Of a stretch of DNA of 64,000 bases, positions 22,626 to 34,309 are shown piece by piece. This stretch comes from Fasciola hepatica (Eukaryota; Platyhelminthes; Trematoda; Plagiorchiida; Fasciolidae). The notes beneath the pieces were generated by a model. The model ran no database searches. It was not told where the DNA came from and saw only the letters and a program-made list of their open reading frames with translations. The DNA lies in NCBI GenBank assembly GCA_948099385.1, contig CANUEZ040000140.1, positions 2,604,001 to 2,668,000 on the forward strand. Reading direction: 5' to 3'. Every line of letters starts with the position of its first letter. The first letter of the stretch is position 1. A program made the translations under genes and the position numbers.

Positions 22626-22660
22626 ACAGACTACCGACAACCGAAAAGCTGGGAGCAGTT

Positions 22661-22725
22661 GATGTAATAATAATGATAGTGGTATATTTCTCCACCATGA
22701 TCAAGACACAGGCAAGGCATGGCCA
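22661..22725 (-). repeat. LINE-type 3' tail, minus orientation
   Basis: Reverse-complemented, this reads CTTGATCATGGTGGAGAAAT then ATACCACTATCATTATTATT. The tail at 30480-30533 reads CTCGACCATGGCCGAGAAAT then ATACCATTATTATTATTATT. The similarity is clear by eye. It marks the 3' end of an element whose body would lie above 22725 on the minus strand. Confidence 0.6.
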
Positions 22726-23990
22726 TAGAGTACAGCTTTACACAGCAGCATAAAATAATCGCAAACTTTGCAAGTAGGATTCACATTTCTTAGTAACAGC
22801 ACAATAAAGCTGAACAGTATCTGCATGAACCAGTGGTAACTGTTAGCAAGGAAAACAGGAATCAGCTTCTATTTTGGAGCACTGGGGCTTTGCGGAGAAC
22901 TAGCCAAACGGAAAACTGCCAAAAAGGCATGAACAAAGTATGTGGAAGATGCAGTACTTATCACACTGGAGTAAACAACAAACTTGGGAGAGGTGAAAAG
23001 ATCGAGAATAGAAAAACCCGCGAAATCACCCATAGGATACCTGGAGGGTTCATGTCAAAAACCGGATGGAAGTTTCTACCAAAAATGGACAGTCGCGCAG
23101 ACAGCAAAGCTAGCTTTGGGTTTTCAAAGCAAAACCGCTTGCAGTGGTGGCCTGTAGAGAAGTCGATCTCCACAGGCTTCATGTGAAAAAACGATTGGGC
23201 CAGGAGGGTGGTGGAATGAAACAACTAATGGAGAAGGGAGAATGTGCAATGATAACAATTGAGTCATACAGGTTTATAATGGTTATTCCTCATATGTAGT
23301 GACCAGCTGATCACTTCCTGTCTATCACTTGTCTGGCGGCACTTTTCGCGTACGCGGCAAAGGCAAACGTTACTTACAACACCATGCCTCGGCACACTCC
23401 AGTGTGCGCTCTCTGTACCCAGACCCTACGAGAATACACGCAGTTGACACTCCACTGCCTTTTTTCTCGTTGACTTTCCCAAGGAACGCGATCGTGGAAG
23501 CTGGGTATGTGTGTTCTGAGACAGGTTCTTTTATAATTTCTGAATGGTTCCACAGAGCAGCCTAGACAGGTCACGTCTACAGTACCTTTTCCTTCCGTTC
23601 GTTGGTCGTACATTTGGTCTAACACTAGTCAGATTTTTTCATCGCATATATACCCCCATTTGGGCATTTTCAATGGCTTACGTTTTTTGGGTTGGCACAA
23701 CCGCTTCGTCTCTTTTTTCTTTGATCGTCTTTATTGCCTCGGCCAGTTTTCATCCCCACTGATACCGAGATATCGTATATCTGGTTTTGCCATCAAATGT
23801 TTAGAACTTGAAGCTGATTCGTTTCCATATCACACCTATTTACCAATGAATAGAGAGTCTGAGTCCGAGTATGAACTGGAATGTCGTACAGCGTACACCA
23901 AAAGTACCGTATTTCATGCCGGAAGATCATTGGGTGTTCATCGCCACCCTCGAGTCTCGGTTCCAGGAAGCTGGCGTCTGTAGTCAGTAG
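22726..23990. other. Unassigned sequence between LINE tail and Gypsy gag
   Basis: Several short frames (22833-23186 plus, 23625-23374 minus, 23660-23983 plus) without recognisable motifs. The left part may be the body of the minus-strand element whose tail is at 22661. The right part could hold the leader and 5' LTR of the second Gypsy element, but I found no matching direct repeat near 27.3 kb. Confidence 0.3.
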
Positions 23991-24043
23991 CCCAAATAAA
24001 ATAAACCGCTATCCTCAATCGCAGCTAGTATGATAGCACAAAT

Positions 24044-24652
24044 TTGGGGTATCATTATGAACCCCTGGATCACTACCCGTACTACACACTCAGGAAAGCT
24101 TCGATTAAGCTTGTGGCAGCGCCGAAAGAGAAGCGCATCCAACAGGTTCTCTCTGAAATCTGGCCGCGAGATATGACGCCATCGCATTTGTTACAGAAGA
24201 CGCGCTCGCCGGTAGGTGCGAAGTCCACGGACGACGCGGTCTTGAGTCAGCTGTGGGTGCAGCGGCTTCCACCATATGCTCTGAGCAGAGTGGCGGTTCT
24301 AACAGATGGTCAAACCTTGGATAAATGGGCCGGGGCAGCAGACATGGCCCTCGAGAAGGTAAGTGCTTTCGCCGCGCAGTCCCACGCATTCGCCAACACC
24401 ATAGTTACTCCACCAGATCCCGTTGTTAACTCTGCATCGACAGCCACCCAGCACGAATCACCCAGTAGCAACGCTAACTTTCAGATGTTGTGTCAGGAGA
24501 TCCGCAGTTTAGTGCAGGTGGTTGAACAGCACGAGACCACCATCAGTATCCTGAGCTCACCAGGCCAAGGCCGTCGCCATTCTACTCCAAATGCCCCGAG
24601 AGCAAACATTCAATCCGGCGGGCACCATTGTCATTGCAGTTTCGGATCATAG
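24044..24652 (+). pseudogene. Gypsy gag (second copy), long open frame
   Basis: A 202-codon frame. It shows the gag helical domain: the run around EKRIQQVLSEIWPRDMTPSHLL, then AVLSQLWVQRLPPYALSRVA and a TLDKWAGAADMALEKV stretch. This is the capsid pattern of Gypsy gags (LxxLxLQRLPxxVxxxLA...LxxLAxxADKI). The C-terminal 80 codons are polar, as in gag linkers. No zinc knuckle was found before the protease. It is open over its whole length, unusual in this window, so gag decayed less than pol or the frame survived by chance. Confidence 0.7.
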
Positions 24653-24739
24653 GAGAGCAAATGCGAACAGCAATATGCCTGCCGCACCTGGCAGGGAAAC
24701 TACTAGACCAAGGGATGATGGCGATGACCTGCTCCGGCG

Positions 24740-24832
24740 CCCTGCTCCTGGTTGCCTTATTTACGTGAAAGACGAGACTATTGGCATGTGTTTCTTGATC
24801 GACAAGGGAGCGCAGGTCGGTATAATATAGGT
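24740..24832 (+). pseudogene. Gypsy protease (second copy), DTG changed to DKG
   Basis: In frame 24591-24830, CLIYVKDETIGMCFLIDKGAQVGII corresponds to the Gypsy retropepsin block RLLxVxDxxSGxxFLVDTGAxVSVLP; quoted here as two parts it is CLIYVKDETIG and MCFLIDKGAQVGII. The catalytic Asp (24801-24803) is present, but Thr is replaced by Lys, which should abolish the active site. The frame stops right after, and RT begins in a different frame some 350 bp later. Confidence 0.65.
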
Positions 24833-25038
24833 TTCAAGGCGGTCCACTGTCTCACCTACAGTCATGAAATTGCAAGCCGACAAAGGCACTCCAATCCAAA
24901 CTTACGACAGTCAGTTTCCTACCAAAGACTTTGGCCTACATCTTCCCCCCCGTGGGCCTCCGACCTCGACTTAGTGTACCAGGTTATTCTAGGCTTACAT
25001 TTTTTAGAAAGCCACGGCCCAATAGTTGATCCCGTTAA

Positions 25039-25830
25039 GTGATAGCTCGTATATCGAGTCTCGTCAAATTTGGTATTGGTTCTTTAACCCAAGCTCAGTC
25101 ACCAGCGATCCTCACGCCAATTCCCGCTTTCGAACCAGAACTTGGTGGCTTATTCAGCGAGTGCCCCAGTCATGCCCGCCCAAACGACAACCTACCTCCA
25201 ATCTCCACTAAGGAGGCCCATCATATCCTCACACAAAGGCCCCCGGTCTACGCTCGACCCCGCAGGTTCGCTCCAGACTAGCTCCGTTCAGCCCGCTCCG
25301 AGTTGCAACATACGATCAACTTGGGCAATATCGGACCTCCCAAAAGTCCATGGGAATCATCCTTAAATTTGGTCTGGAAGAAGTCACCTGACGACTAAAG
25401 ACCGGGTGAGGATTATCGCTCACTCGGCCAAGTGACTGCGCCCGACCGATGTCTTATTCTGCACATCATGGACGTCACGGTTGGCTAGGTGGGCGAGATG
25501 GTTTTCATTTGGAAGGATTTAGTAAGTGCGTACAACCACACACCAGTAGCTGAGGCCGATATCCCCAAAACGGCCATAACGACTCTTTTCACTCTTTTCA
25601 AGTTTCCACAAATGCCGTTTGGACCCAGCCATGCTGTGCAAACTTTCCAGCTCTTCATCGATATGGTGCGCAGTGGCTTGGATTTTGCTTTCGCTTATCT
25701 GGATAGTATACCCATTGCCAGCTCGTCTAAAAGGGAACATCTACTACATCCACGCACGCTTTTTGACCGCTTATCTCAACACGGCGTCGCGATCAGGGCG
25801 AATAGGTGAGTAACAGACACCCGCGCCACT
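25039..25830 (+). pseudogene. Gypsy reverse transcriptase (second copy), YLDD changed to YLDS
   Basis: The frame from 25039 shows AHHILTQRPPVYARPRRFAPD (family THHIxTxGPPVFARPRRLxP), then a stop at about 25280. In the same phase the RT continues through GEDYRSLGQVTAPDRC (stops before and after). The open frame 25489-25809 has FIWKDLVSAYNHTPV (family KIDLVRAYHQIPV), DIPKTAITTLF, FPQMPFGPSHAVQTFQLF and FAYLDSIPIASSS. The second Asp of Y-x-D-D is Ser (25705-25707). FLGQRVTSTGI at about 25835 closes the domain. The overall match is strong. Confidence 0.88.
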
Positions 25831-26109
25831 GAATTCCTAGGCCAAAGGGTTACTTCCACAGGGATCAAGCAACTGCAATATAAGGTGCAGGCAATCCCGG
25901 ACTACCCAGAATTTACGTCGTTCAAACAACTACGGCTTTTCGACGGGTTGATCGACCTCTTTCGGCGTTTCTTTCTACGATGCACCTAGCTAAAGCAGCC
26001 ACTCCGAGATCTGTTAGAAGGCAAAAAGAAACAGCTGGTTTCCACAAAAACTGTACGAGGTGCATTTGCCATGCTGAAGCACGCTATTAGCAACATAATC
26101 TCGCTCCTA

Positions 26110-26370
26110 CACCCGAAACCAACTTATCAAATTGCGTTAGTCGCCGATGAATCAGACTAAGCTGTAAGCGTGGCACTGCAAAACACAGCCCATACTTGGC
26201 TGCCCGTGGCGTTTTTCTCAAAAACTACAACCTGCTGCATCCAGGTATGGCGCATGTGGCCGCAAAATTCTTACCATCTACCTATGCATTAGTCACTTTT
26301 GACACGCCTTAGAAGGATGCCAATTCGCGGTCTACACTGACCATAAACCGATCATCTACGCATGATGCGT
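26110..26370 (+). pseudogene. Gypsy RNase H (second copy)
   Basis: ALVADESD then a stop, followed by AVSVALQ, corresponds to the TDASxxAxGAxLxQ block at the RNase H start (26131-26185); the leading Asp is kept. FSKTTT at about 26217-26235 matches the F.SRKL position. YTDHKPIIYA at about 26333-26362 is the TDHKPL block. Frames differ between the blocks. The sequence after 26370 has no readable structure up to the integrase. Confidence 0.75.
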
Positions 26371-26854
26371 CCCCATGGACACACTCTCCCGGAGGGTCCA
26401 GATATCTGCATTACAGCACTCAGTACACAGATGATACTCATCATATCTCAGGTGTCGACAATCCTGCCGCAGACAAGCTATCTCGCATTCACAACCTGGA
26501 TGTCAGCACCCCAAGCTCGATCAATACGGAAGCTACCACACCCGCTCAAGCGGACGATCTCGAGACAGAACAGCTCCGCACCACATCACAGCTGCGGCTT
26601 CATTCGGTTCCCTTTCCTTCAACCGAAGTTTACAACAGTGTGGCATGTCTAAAGGCGACAGGTTCTAGACACCTTACAAGGTTTGACCCATCCGGGTATA
26701 AAGGCCTTTACTAAGCCCGTCGGTGATCGTTATGTTTTGTGCAGCGTGAACGGCGATATCACTATGTAGACGCGTACCTGCATGTAGTGCCAACTGTCGA
26801 AAGTCATAGGCACGAAAATGCCCATTATCATAACTCCCGGCTCTCGACTCACTT

Positions 26855-27275
26855 CTGCTACACGTGCATGCCGACCTAATAGGGCTGTTTCCTCTGCCAG
26901 GGGAAACCTATAACTTCTCACTCATGTAGACCACTTCACGAGATGGCCACTAGCTACAACTTTGCCGGATGTAGCAGAAAAACAGTAGCCCAAGCTTTCT
27001 TAGAATATTGGGCAGCAGCTTTTGGTTGCCCGGTTGTGATTACCACAGACAGTGGCTCGCAGTTTGCGGAAGCCTCCAGTAGTCTTCCGCAACTCTTAGG
27101 GACCCGCGGCATTCACTCTATAGCCTACCACTTGAGAGCAAATGGCATGTCAGGATGCATTCATCGGCAAATCAAAGCATCCTAAGTAGTTCGGTGACTT
27201 ATGCCGAACTCTGGTTCTCATCGTTAAGCGCTGCTGCCGTGCAGTTGAGGTTTGTACATAATTTGTATGCCTATA
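26855..27275 (+). pseudogene. Gypsy integrase core (second copy), catalytic Glu lost
   Basis: HVHADLIG at 26861-26884 keeps the first catalytic Asp (26873-26875). The open frame 26943-27185 runs KTVAQAFLEYWAAAFGCPVV, TTDSGSQFAEASSS with the second Asp (27048-27050), LLGTRGIHSIAYH and RANGMSGCIHRQIKAS. The family has NGxVERFHRxLKA here, so the catalytic Glu is gone (M-S-G-C replaces the V-E-R-F region). VTYAELWFSS at about 27200 resembles the SAAELVFG segment. The damage differs from the first Gypsy copy, which lost D1 instead. Confidence 0.85.
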
Positions 27276-27290
27276 GTTTGTTAATTCAGT

Positions 27291-28159
27291 ACCGTAGGAT
27301 CTGCTGATTATTACTGTTCTGGCTTTGAAATTTGTTGACTTGGCTGAGCCTTACTCACAATCGGAATTACCGTTACAAGCTGTCCGGTGCGATCATTCAG
27401 TTTTTAAATCCATTCCGTAGTCCGGAAGTAACACTAGTGGACCGAATGTTGCCCAAGTAACCGGCATGATTGGAAGAAGATCGGGAACGTGATGGTCTAG
27501 AGGATGTTTTGGCTGAGGGCTGGGAATAACGTTTTATTTGAAATCTAACGAATAAAGATCTAGAGGACGGAATATTCAAGGCCCAGGGTAAATGGAGAGC
27601 TCGGCAGTCTGGAAGCGATTCCAGCTAAGGGTTATGATAAAAAATAAGGTACTGTATAAGTAGCTGGGAGTACTAGTGTGAATAAGTCAATTGTAGGGCT
27701 TAATTGAAGCGGTCGATGGCACATGCTTTATGCCATGGACAAGACTTCAAAGTCATGAGTTTTACCAACATAATCTTGGAGGTAGTTTTTTGATGGAGAT
27801 GAGCCATAGTTTCTGTATTAGGAAGCTGCTAAAGTCACGGACACCGGGTGGGTGCCTTTTTCACGCATTCCAAAATGATGACGATTAATGAGTGAGCCAT
27901 GATGATGCGCTATACACGGAGTGGCTGGTCGCTTTATGCGTGGCTGGGTTTGTTGCAAAGCTGGGCAAAGTTGCAAGGGGTGGAATACTTTATGATATTT
28001 GGACTTAGAGCGATAGAGAGATACGCGGGCGTGCCCAGGGTATTGGTGATCAATCGGTCATGTTTGGTTAATTGACCAAGGGAGCCTGCCAGATTGTGGG
28101 CATCTTGTTGTTGGTATGAGGGTTCTGACTTCACGGATAGGGCAAGTGTTAGCGCGGCA
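27291..28159. other. Unassigned, possible 3' end of the second Gypsy element
   Basis: No integrase C-terminal GPF/Y module could be read and no LTR partner was seen. Short frames only (27579-27397 minus, 28230-27934 minus). Nothing further can be supported. Confidence 0.3.
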
Positions 28160-29770
28160 TTTCTGCAAACATTCCCAGCCATGATGGTCTCCCTGCACAG
28201 AGCTGACCACCAATAAGACATGACCACCAAAAACTAGAGATTGGCATAAAAAAGCGGAAAAAATACCCCACTGTTTTGTCTTCCAGGCACACCAGCCTTG
28301 TCACTTGTGACTCATGTCTCCGGGTTGCAGTGTTGCTACGGATCGACTGGTGTGTTTGACCTAGTCTCAACGCGGCTTGTTGCATGCGGTCCATGTTTCG
28401 GCCGGGGTGTGGGAGCTGTGGTCGCCCACCAAAAGCAGCTCCTCCTTCTCTGACAGCCAGATACCTGACTGTGATAAAACCATTACAAAAAAATAAAAAC
28501 GTCTAAAAAATGTGTGGATCATTCTTGGAGCGCCATGTGCTGGATGTTAGTGGTTGTGCATCGTGCTACTTTTCTACCTGAAGCCGGCTCTTGTGCCGCC
28601 TGCCATGAGCACCGAATGTAAGTCTTTAGAGTTTGCTTCCCTGACGAACATTCGGACCCATCTCATTCCCATTTCTCACGTCTCTCCAAAACCAGTCCTC
28701 ACATGGGTGTTTTCCTGCTTTGCAATACGATAATGACGAAAAGGACACCGCGAAAACCATGCAATCATGTCTACATCCGATTTCTTTGATCATACTCGAG
28801 CAAATCTTAGTACGATAGCACCATCGAGTAAGAGCATAGATGAACTAGCGTTAACGTTCCAAGGCACGTGACCGATTGCCTCTAATGTATCACCTCTGTC
28901 ACCCCAATAGTTTCTTCTACTTTAAGGCTCCTCAGAAACTACCCAGTATAGAATAACCACTATGCCGGAAGAGACAGCAACAGCATAGGGCTACGCTAAC
29001 AGTGTGCCAGTCTCATTCGCTTACAGTCTGTTATTTTAAACCTATCTTATCGCATCATTGCCAAACTGCACTCTCGTAAGCAAACGATACTTAGGGCTAT
29101 CATCTCTAACTGCTCTAAACCGTGAGACCCTAGGTCTTTCATTAGTATCCCAGCGATGCCATGCCAACGTGCAAAATCATAAATCCTGTGGGATGCATAC
29201 GCCGTTACCAAACTAGTGTACGCAACTTCGTTAGCCTGCAGCAGTATAGCACAAATCCACTGCGAGCCTATTCTACTTAGAATGTGGAGTAGGTGCCACT
29301 GACTGCTCAAATGAAAAACTTCATCCATGCCTCACTCGCACAGATTTAACCAGTCCATTATTTATTGTCTTCATATATTATGATAACCCACAGCTGGAAC
29401 CACGTCCAGACTGCAATCCCCCTTTATTTCAGGTCTGTTGTCTCCCAATACCGCAGTCGCCAAACCGGATAACCAAGGATGCCACTTTGACTCGTACGGA
29501 CAGAGACTCAAGTAGAACCTACCATAGCAACCGGGACCGAAATCAAGCCACCCGACAGGAAATACTCCCAATTGCTTATCAGATCATTCAGCTTTTTCTA
29601 AAGCAACCAACACACATTCCAGTTCATGCGCATCTTGCTAATATACCACCACACTTAGCTGATTGACCGACACATACCTTGCCCTGCTGGACGAAGCACA
29701 CCCATATGATGTCGTGCGTTACCAGAAACGACGCTGAATATCACTGAAGGCAAATGCGTCAACATGTACA

Positions 29771-29789
29771 TATATATATATATATATAT
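29771..29789. repeat. (TA)n microsatellite
   Basis: An uninterrupted TA tract within repeat copy A. The corresponding place in copy B (about 37090) has only TATATGACAGTATATT, so the tract expanded in copy A after the copies separated. Confidence 0.8.
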
Positions 29790-30479
29790 GTCAGTGAAAC
29801 AGCATATTAACGCTCAAGTCCATGCGGAGATTTCCCACTTTATTATCAGTTACCACTGTTTATCTTTCCTCCGAACCGTAGCCGGCTGGAAATTGACTCT
29901 CCACTTCTCGAGGACCCTTCAGATGCGCTTTCTCATTTCTGAATAGTACATGTTACTGATCCTGAATCTAAACTTACCTTTTTACGGACTGCTGTTTCTC
30001 CCGCATCCACCAGTGTTCACCTTCACGAAGTTGGTCTCGGCACCGTTTCGAAACTCATTCCATTTATTGAACTCCGGTAAATCCGTCATTCAGGGTCTGC
30101 ATCGTCTTCATGGATAGCTATCCTCTCCGCATGCACCGACTTTTTCGAGAACACTTCTTTACAATTTTTTTTCTTCCTTTTCTTCCTGTCCAAGATTAAC
30201 TCCATCTGCAAAATCTCAGTAGGCCTCCGTTTCCCCAGCTTGCATCATTCTCGTTCATAATGCTTCCTTGACACTGCGCTAACGGTTTTTCGATATCTCC
30301 ACCGCCCAGCCCGGATTCGAAACCGGTTTGAAACTGCCGCGCAAACCTTTATTAAAATGATCCATTCAAACTGTTGCTGGCTATTTCTACCTATCGCTGA
30401 TACTCTTGACTTTCATACTTTGAATTTGTGAATATTCCACCTTATTGAGTAACGTGTCGCACCATGAGCATGCGCTAGC

Positions 30480-30534
30480 ACTTGCGTCTCGACCATGGCC
30501 GAGAAATATACCATTATTATTATTATTATTATAA
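30480..30534 (+). repeat. (ATT)n 3' tail of repeat copy A
   Basis: CCATGGCCGAGAAATATACC followed by seven ATT units (30513-30532). This is the clearest of five related tails in the window and defines the 3' end of copy A. Confidence 0.7.
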
Positions 30535-30749
30535 CTCTGATTGGAGCACCTCACCAAGGTTCTCAATGTTTTCAGAAAACCCATAATAATGTGGAGAGCT
30601 TTGGTGCACCTGCGCATGTAGAAACCAGAAAAGTTGTTGTTTGGGACGATTGCTAAGTTAGGATATGATCTGTTTTAGAGTTATTAGAGGGCTGTATCAG
30701 TTGCCTGGTTGTCTAATCTTCTATTATAAAGCCTACGTATTTAACCTAA

Positions 30750-32091
30750 AAAACCCCTGCTACCCTTCCACTCTATCCCCGTTGGCTGCTGTATTTGTGG
30801 TTAGGAGTTGGTTCTTGGCGAGGTTCACTGGAAGGTCCCATTTGCGTGACCAGTTCTTTAAGGCCAACACGCGAGTTTCTATACCTGTTCCGACTATTTT
30901 GGCGTCATCCACAGAGTTAGAGGGCTTCCAGCAGCAACCCATCGACCCATCCACAAGCTTGCACCAATTTCCGCGGGCTGTAGGCCCTTAGAGACCACTA
31001 GATAGAAGACACCAGCACCTAGCCTACTTGAACCATACGTGGATCATCAGCACTCTCAAAGTACTACCCGGCCCGTACCCAAGCTCCCTCAATATCAGCC
31101 AATCCAGGGACCCAGAGGCCGGCTGTTGATCCATGTTCATCACTACCACGTATACTCCCAAGGATAGCACAGGTTGCCGCGACACCAAATTTGGTGCTCG
31201 ACAGACCTCCCCTCCACCTCCGGCTTGAGGTACCTCCGAGTCTCAGCTATATGCCCCCAAATGGAATTCTCATTGTCACCACTCCTGTGGTTCTCCAGAA
31301 CCCCTTCTGATCCCCTGAAAAAACATTGCGCTTATATGCCTAGTCTGCAATTTCCTTCCTTAGTGGGCTATTCGAGTACATTTCGCGGACTTTGCCCAAC
31401 CCCAAACTATCACTCTGCTGTCAGACCGCTCCCGTTTTTTCGTCCTTACTCCTCACCCAACCACAATCCTCATATTGCGGCAAGGTCCTGGAAAATGCAC
31501 CATCATCTCTAAGCCCTTACCATTATTGCCCCCTGTTCCATCCGAGTTTTACCTGCCCTGTCAGGGATTCTGCCATTGCAAGTGGAACTATCTGAGGGCT
31601 CATCAGGGCATGCCTATCTTTAAAACCCAGAAGCGCCACCACCCACCGGCACAAAGTCTTTTTCATCCGAACCACTCCCAACCTGGACACAGTTTCAACT
31701 TCCCTTAGTAAGCCACTCCTCATCAGACGACCCTTCACTAACTCATCAGGAAGATACCGTTGCTCTATATACTGAGAACTCAGCAGAAGACTCTGGTTCG
31801 CGGTTATACTTACCATTTCCTTCTCTCCTACGAAAATCGTCCCTACTTCGCGAGTTGGCGTTGGACCTACACCGGGGTGTGTTACTAGTAACCAAGGCGT
31901 GACTGACTGATCATGCTCCAGTAGACCAATTTTCCGAGCCAGGTCATCAAGCCACCGCCACAAGTAGGTAAGATCAGAACAGAGGCGGCTGCATCATACC
32001 TACCAGACGTGCATTCGTAATGAATAGGCTCCATCATCCCATTCTTGAAAACATTCGGGACTTCGCCCGACCCACCATCGAAGAAGACCAA
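30750..32091 (-). pseudogene. Degenerate LINE (endonuclease and RT parts), copy 4
   Basis: Minus strand. Frame 32091-31885 contains DGGSGEVPNVFKNGM, a decayed form of the endonuclease GDFNxPxxDW box. The 146-codon frame 31963-31523 continues with a GPTPTREVGTIFVGEKEMV stretch and LLLSSQYIEQRYL (family TPxxLDLIFTxExxMV ... LxSSDHxxLxF; SDH reads SQY). The RT part at 30954-30760 has NSVDDAKIVGTGIE, keeping the VDD (ADD-like) catalytic pair at 30901-30912, and KNWSRKWDLPVNLAKNQLLT, matching the WSxxWxLPxNxxKCxxL block. The fingers region between is mostly unreadable. The element ends a few hundred bases from the ATT tail of repeat copy A. Confidence 0.65.
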
Positions 32092-32749
32092 CAGCTACGT
32101 CTCAAAGGATGCATTTACCTTCGGCCGAACCAGGGCATGCACTAGATGACAGCGGCAATAGATGTGTACAACGGTGTCTCCGGCCCCCTTCAACCGCCAG
32201 TATTTTAGCCGCTGTTTTCAGTATGCCCAAAATCTGCTAGGATTCCTCCTCTCCTCCCCCAAAAATCCGTGATTATCATTCTTGTATCCACGCTGGTGAT
32301 GCGACACGACATGCTTTATCTTCCGTTTGAAGAAATAATACATCACACCTGATCTCCACTATTGGAATCAAGATGGTGTACACTCGAATTCTGAGTTGCC
32401 TCACCGGTGAGGACCATAAGATAGTACCCTGTATTTTCTTGGCCCTCGGCTACATGCTGATAGGCCAGCGGAAACATATCTTCCGGTAACCAACGGGCAA
32501 CAACACAGAGCTAGCTGGAATAGTCTACCCTGTTTTACCGGTTCCCAAAGCTGGGATGAGTTCTCTTTATCTGATGACCCAGGGGTAGCGGTCACTCATT
32601 TTTATTCTAATCCTAACTCCCGCCCCGGCAAAATCAACCCACTCCAGAGACCCACAATACTCAAACGACGGTACCCTCCTGATCGCCTTAAAGGTAGCCT
32701 AACCAAAATCTAACGAAGTCTCAGTAAAGCGAGGGACTTTTCGTCGTAA

Positions 32750-34300
32750 CTTCAACTAATACTTTTATCGCAATAGGTGAAATTACTTTTGGATCCTTCC
32801 AAGAAAAAAGTAGCTAAATGCCTCAAGCCACTCAAACAAGCTGGATGCACCTACCAGGCTGGTGGAGGTAAGTAACCGTAAATCTACTCAGGCCGTCTCA
32901 TAATTAGGTTTTAAGAGTACTTACTTCAGCGACCCTTTATTGACTGCGAATGTTTTCAATACTCACTTCGCCTTCTCTTTACTGACGGACGACACTTCAT
33001 CCATCTTTTCTCTAAATCCGGTAACATCGGTGACCTTCTCCACGCTGGTGTTTTTCTCCGATGAGGCTTCACCCCTAGTAGCAAAACAAGACCGTCCTAC
33101 GGACCGGGTCCAGATGCTTTAACAACAGCCATTTTCAGCCGAGGTGGCATAGACTTCCTAACGCGGTTGGTAAACTTACTCAATTTGTCACTTAAATACA
33201 GTATTTCCCCTGCCCAGTGCAGGATTTCGAACATTATACATGTGCACTAAAGTAGATCACTTCTAGATCCAGGTAACTGTCGACCGGCGAACCACATTCT
33301 TGCCGTGCCCAGAATCATAGGAAAACTGAATACGACTGACGCGTCGCCTTTCTAATTATATCCTTATCATCTCCAGTTGCCGTACCTTTCTAAAATCAGA
33401 CCAGGTACGACGTGTGTAAAAGGCTTCCCCAACCCGGTCACGAAGTCTGTCAATATTGACAAACCAGCGACTGTGATCTTTTGAACATGGCCAAAGCTCT
33501 CAAACGAGCATCGCAAGAAAAATTACTGTAGGAGGTCAAAAGATACGGAATCATGAACCCGACGCTCGCATGGTTCTCACCTTGTTTATCAGTTGGCGAT
33601 AAGGTAGTGAATATAGGTGAAGTTTTTCCCAAACCCCGACCTGTAGCTACTGATATGAGAGGATAAACTCGGCCCACCACTTTTCCATATGTGCGCAAAA
33701 GATATATTTAATTCTTTCAACAAGGAGTCCCCATCCTGCTCGCAGATGATTTTAAAATCGTTTACACTTGAGTCCGTAGCATCAGCTTCTGCCGTGGACA
33801 GCATCGCAAGAGAATTGCTTCCTCTCATTTCTTGGATTATTGGTTGAAAGACGAGCCTCAGCTGGAAGAGTGCATTCTAAAGTATAAGTGTTGTCTTTAT
33901 TGCAAAATTGAGAATAACCGACCAGTTCATACATAATAAAACCCAGGTACTTTACTTAGGTCTGTCCTATTCATGTAATTTTGACTTTTTGGAACACGCA
34001 GCCATCCAAGCGGCCAAAGCACGCCATAAGATTGGGCTGATATATCATACGTTCGTGCTACTGGGAAGTAAACTAAGCTCATTTAAATCCCACGTAAGAC
34101 CCTTTGGAGTACTGTTGAATCATTCGTTCGAACATTATACCGAAGGACCTAATGGCGTTTGAGAACTTACAGTGGGCGTTCCCCAAACAGCTCCCAGGCT
34201 CCGTTTCCCCTTAGGATATATGAGGCGATGTGATCCCAATGGTCTTAAATATTTGTTTTGGTTGTAGCTCACGTTCTTGGTTGCCATGATTTTGCGATAG
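32750..34300 (+). pseudogene. Degenerate LINE RT, plus strand, copy 5
   Basis: Plus strand. An early block is VFNTHFAFSLLTDDTSSI at about 32945-33010 (family FNxHFAxxFTxDD in the linker). CDLLNMAKALKRASQEKLL at about 33468-33525 is the RT box VYLDMAKAFDRVxHxKLL, then a stop and RYGIMNPTLAWF. ILLADDFKIVYT at 33733-33770 retains the ADD catalytic pair. The frame 33908-34162 gives QVLYLGLSYSCNFDFLEHA and KARHKIGLIYHTF, ending in the FKSHVRP position of the RT C-terminus. A following frame keeps LLGSV-like and GYMRRCD stretches. Several stops and shifts make it non-functional. It is the best preserved plus-strand LINE here. Confidence 0.8.
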
Positions 34301-34309
34301 CTGAGCTCG

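Larger units (their letters stand above)
23990..27290 (+). mobile_element. Second Ty3/Gypsy gag-pol remnant without visible LTRs
   Basis: Plus-strand gag (24044-24652), protease (about 24745-24830), RT (25190-25830), RNase H (26110-26370) and integrase (26860-27190) follow in Ty3/Gypsy order over 3.3 kb. Length and order are near complete for gag-pol, but frames change at least five times and stops are frequent. No direct repeats bracket it by eye, so the LTRs have been lost or have diverged. It belongs to the same broad group as the element at 12.4-15.9 kb but is a separate copy with independent damage. Confidence 0.8.
28160..30540 (+). repeat. 2.4-kb ATT-tailed repeat, copy A
   Basis: Shares long stretches with 35290-37725 in the same order: GTGGGAGCTGTGGTC with GCAGCTCC and then ACGTCTAAAAAA near 28403-28510 (35556-35648); GCACCATCGAGT near 28820 (35947); AGGTGCCACTGAC near 29290 (36403); CAGCTGGAACCAC near 29391 (36501); GCAACCGGGACCG near 29527 (36644); and the tail at 30498-30533. 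Similarity is perhaps 60-70% by eye with indels. The tail implies plus orientation. No RT or endonuclease motif was found inside, so it may be a non-autonomous retroelement or the 5'/3' untranslated part of a LINE. Confidence 0.6.
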
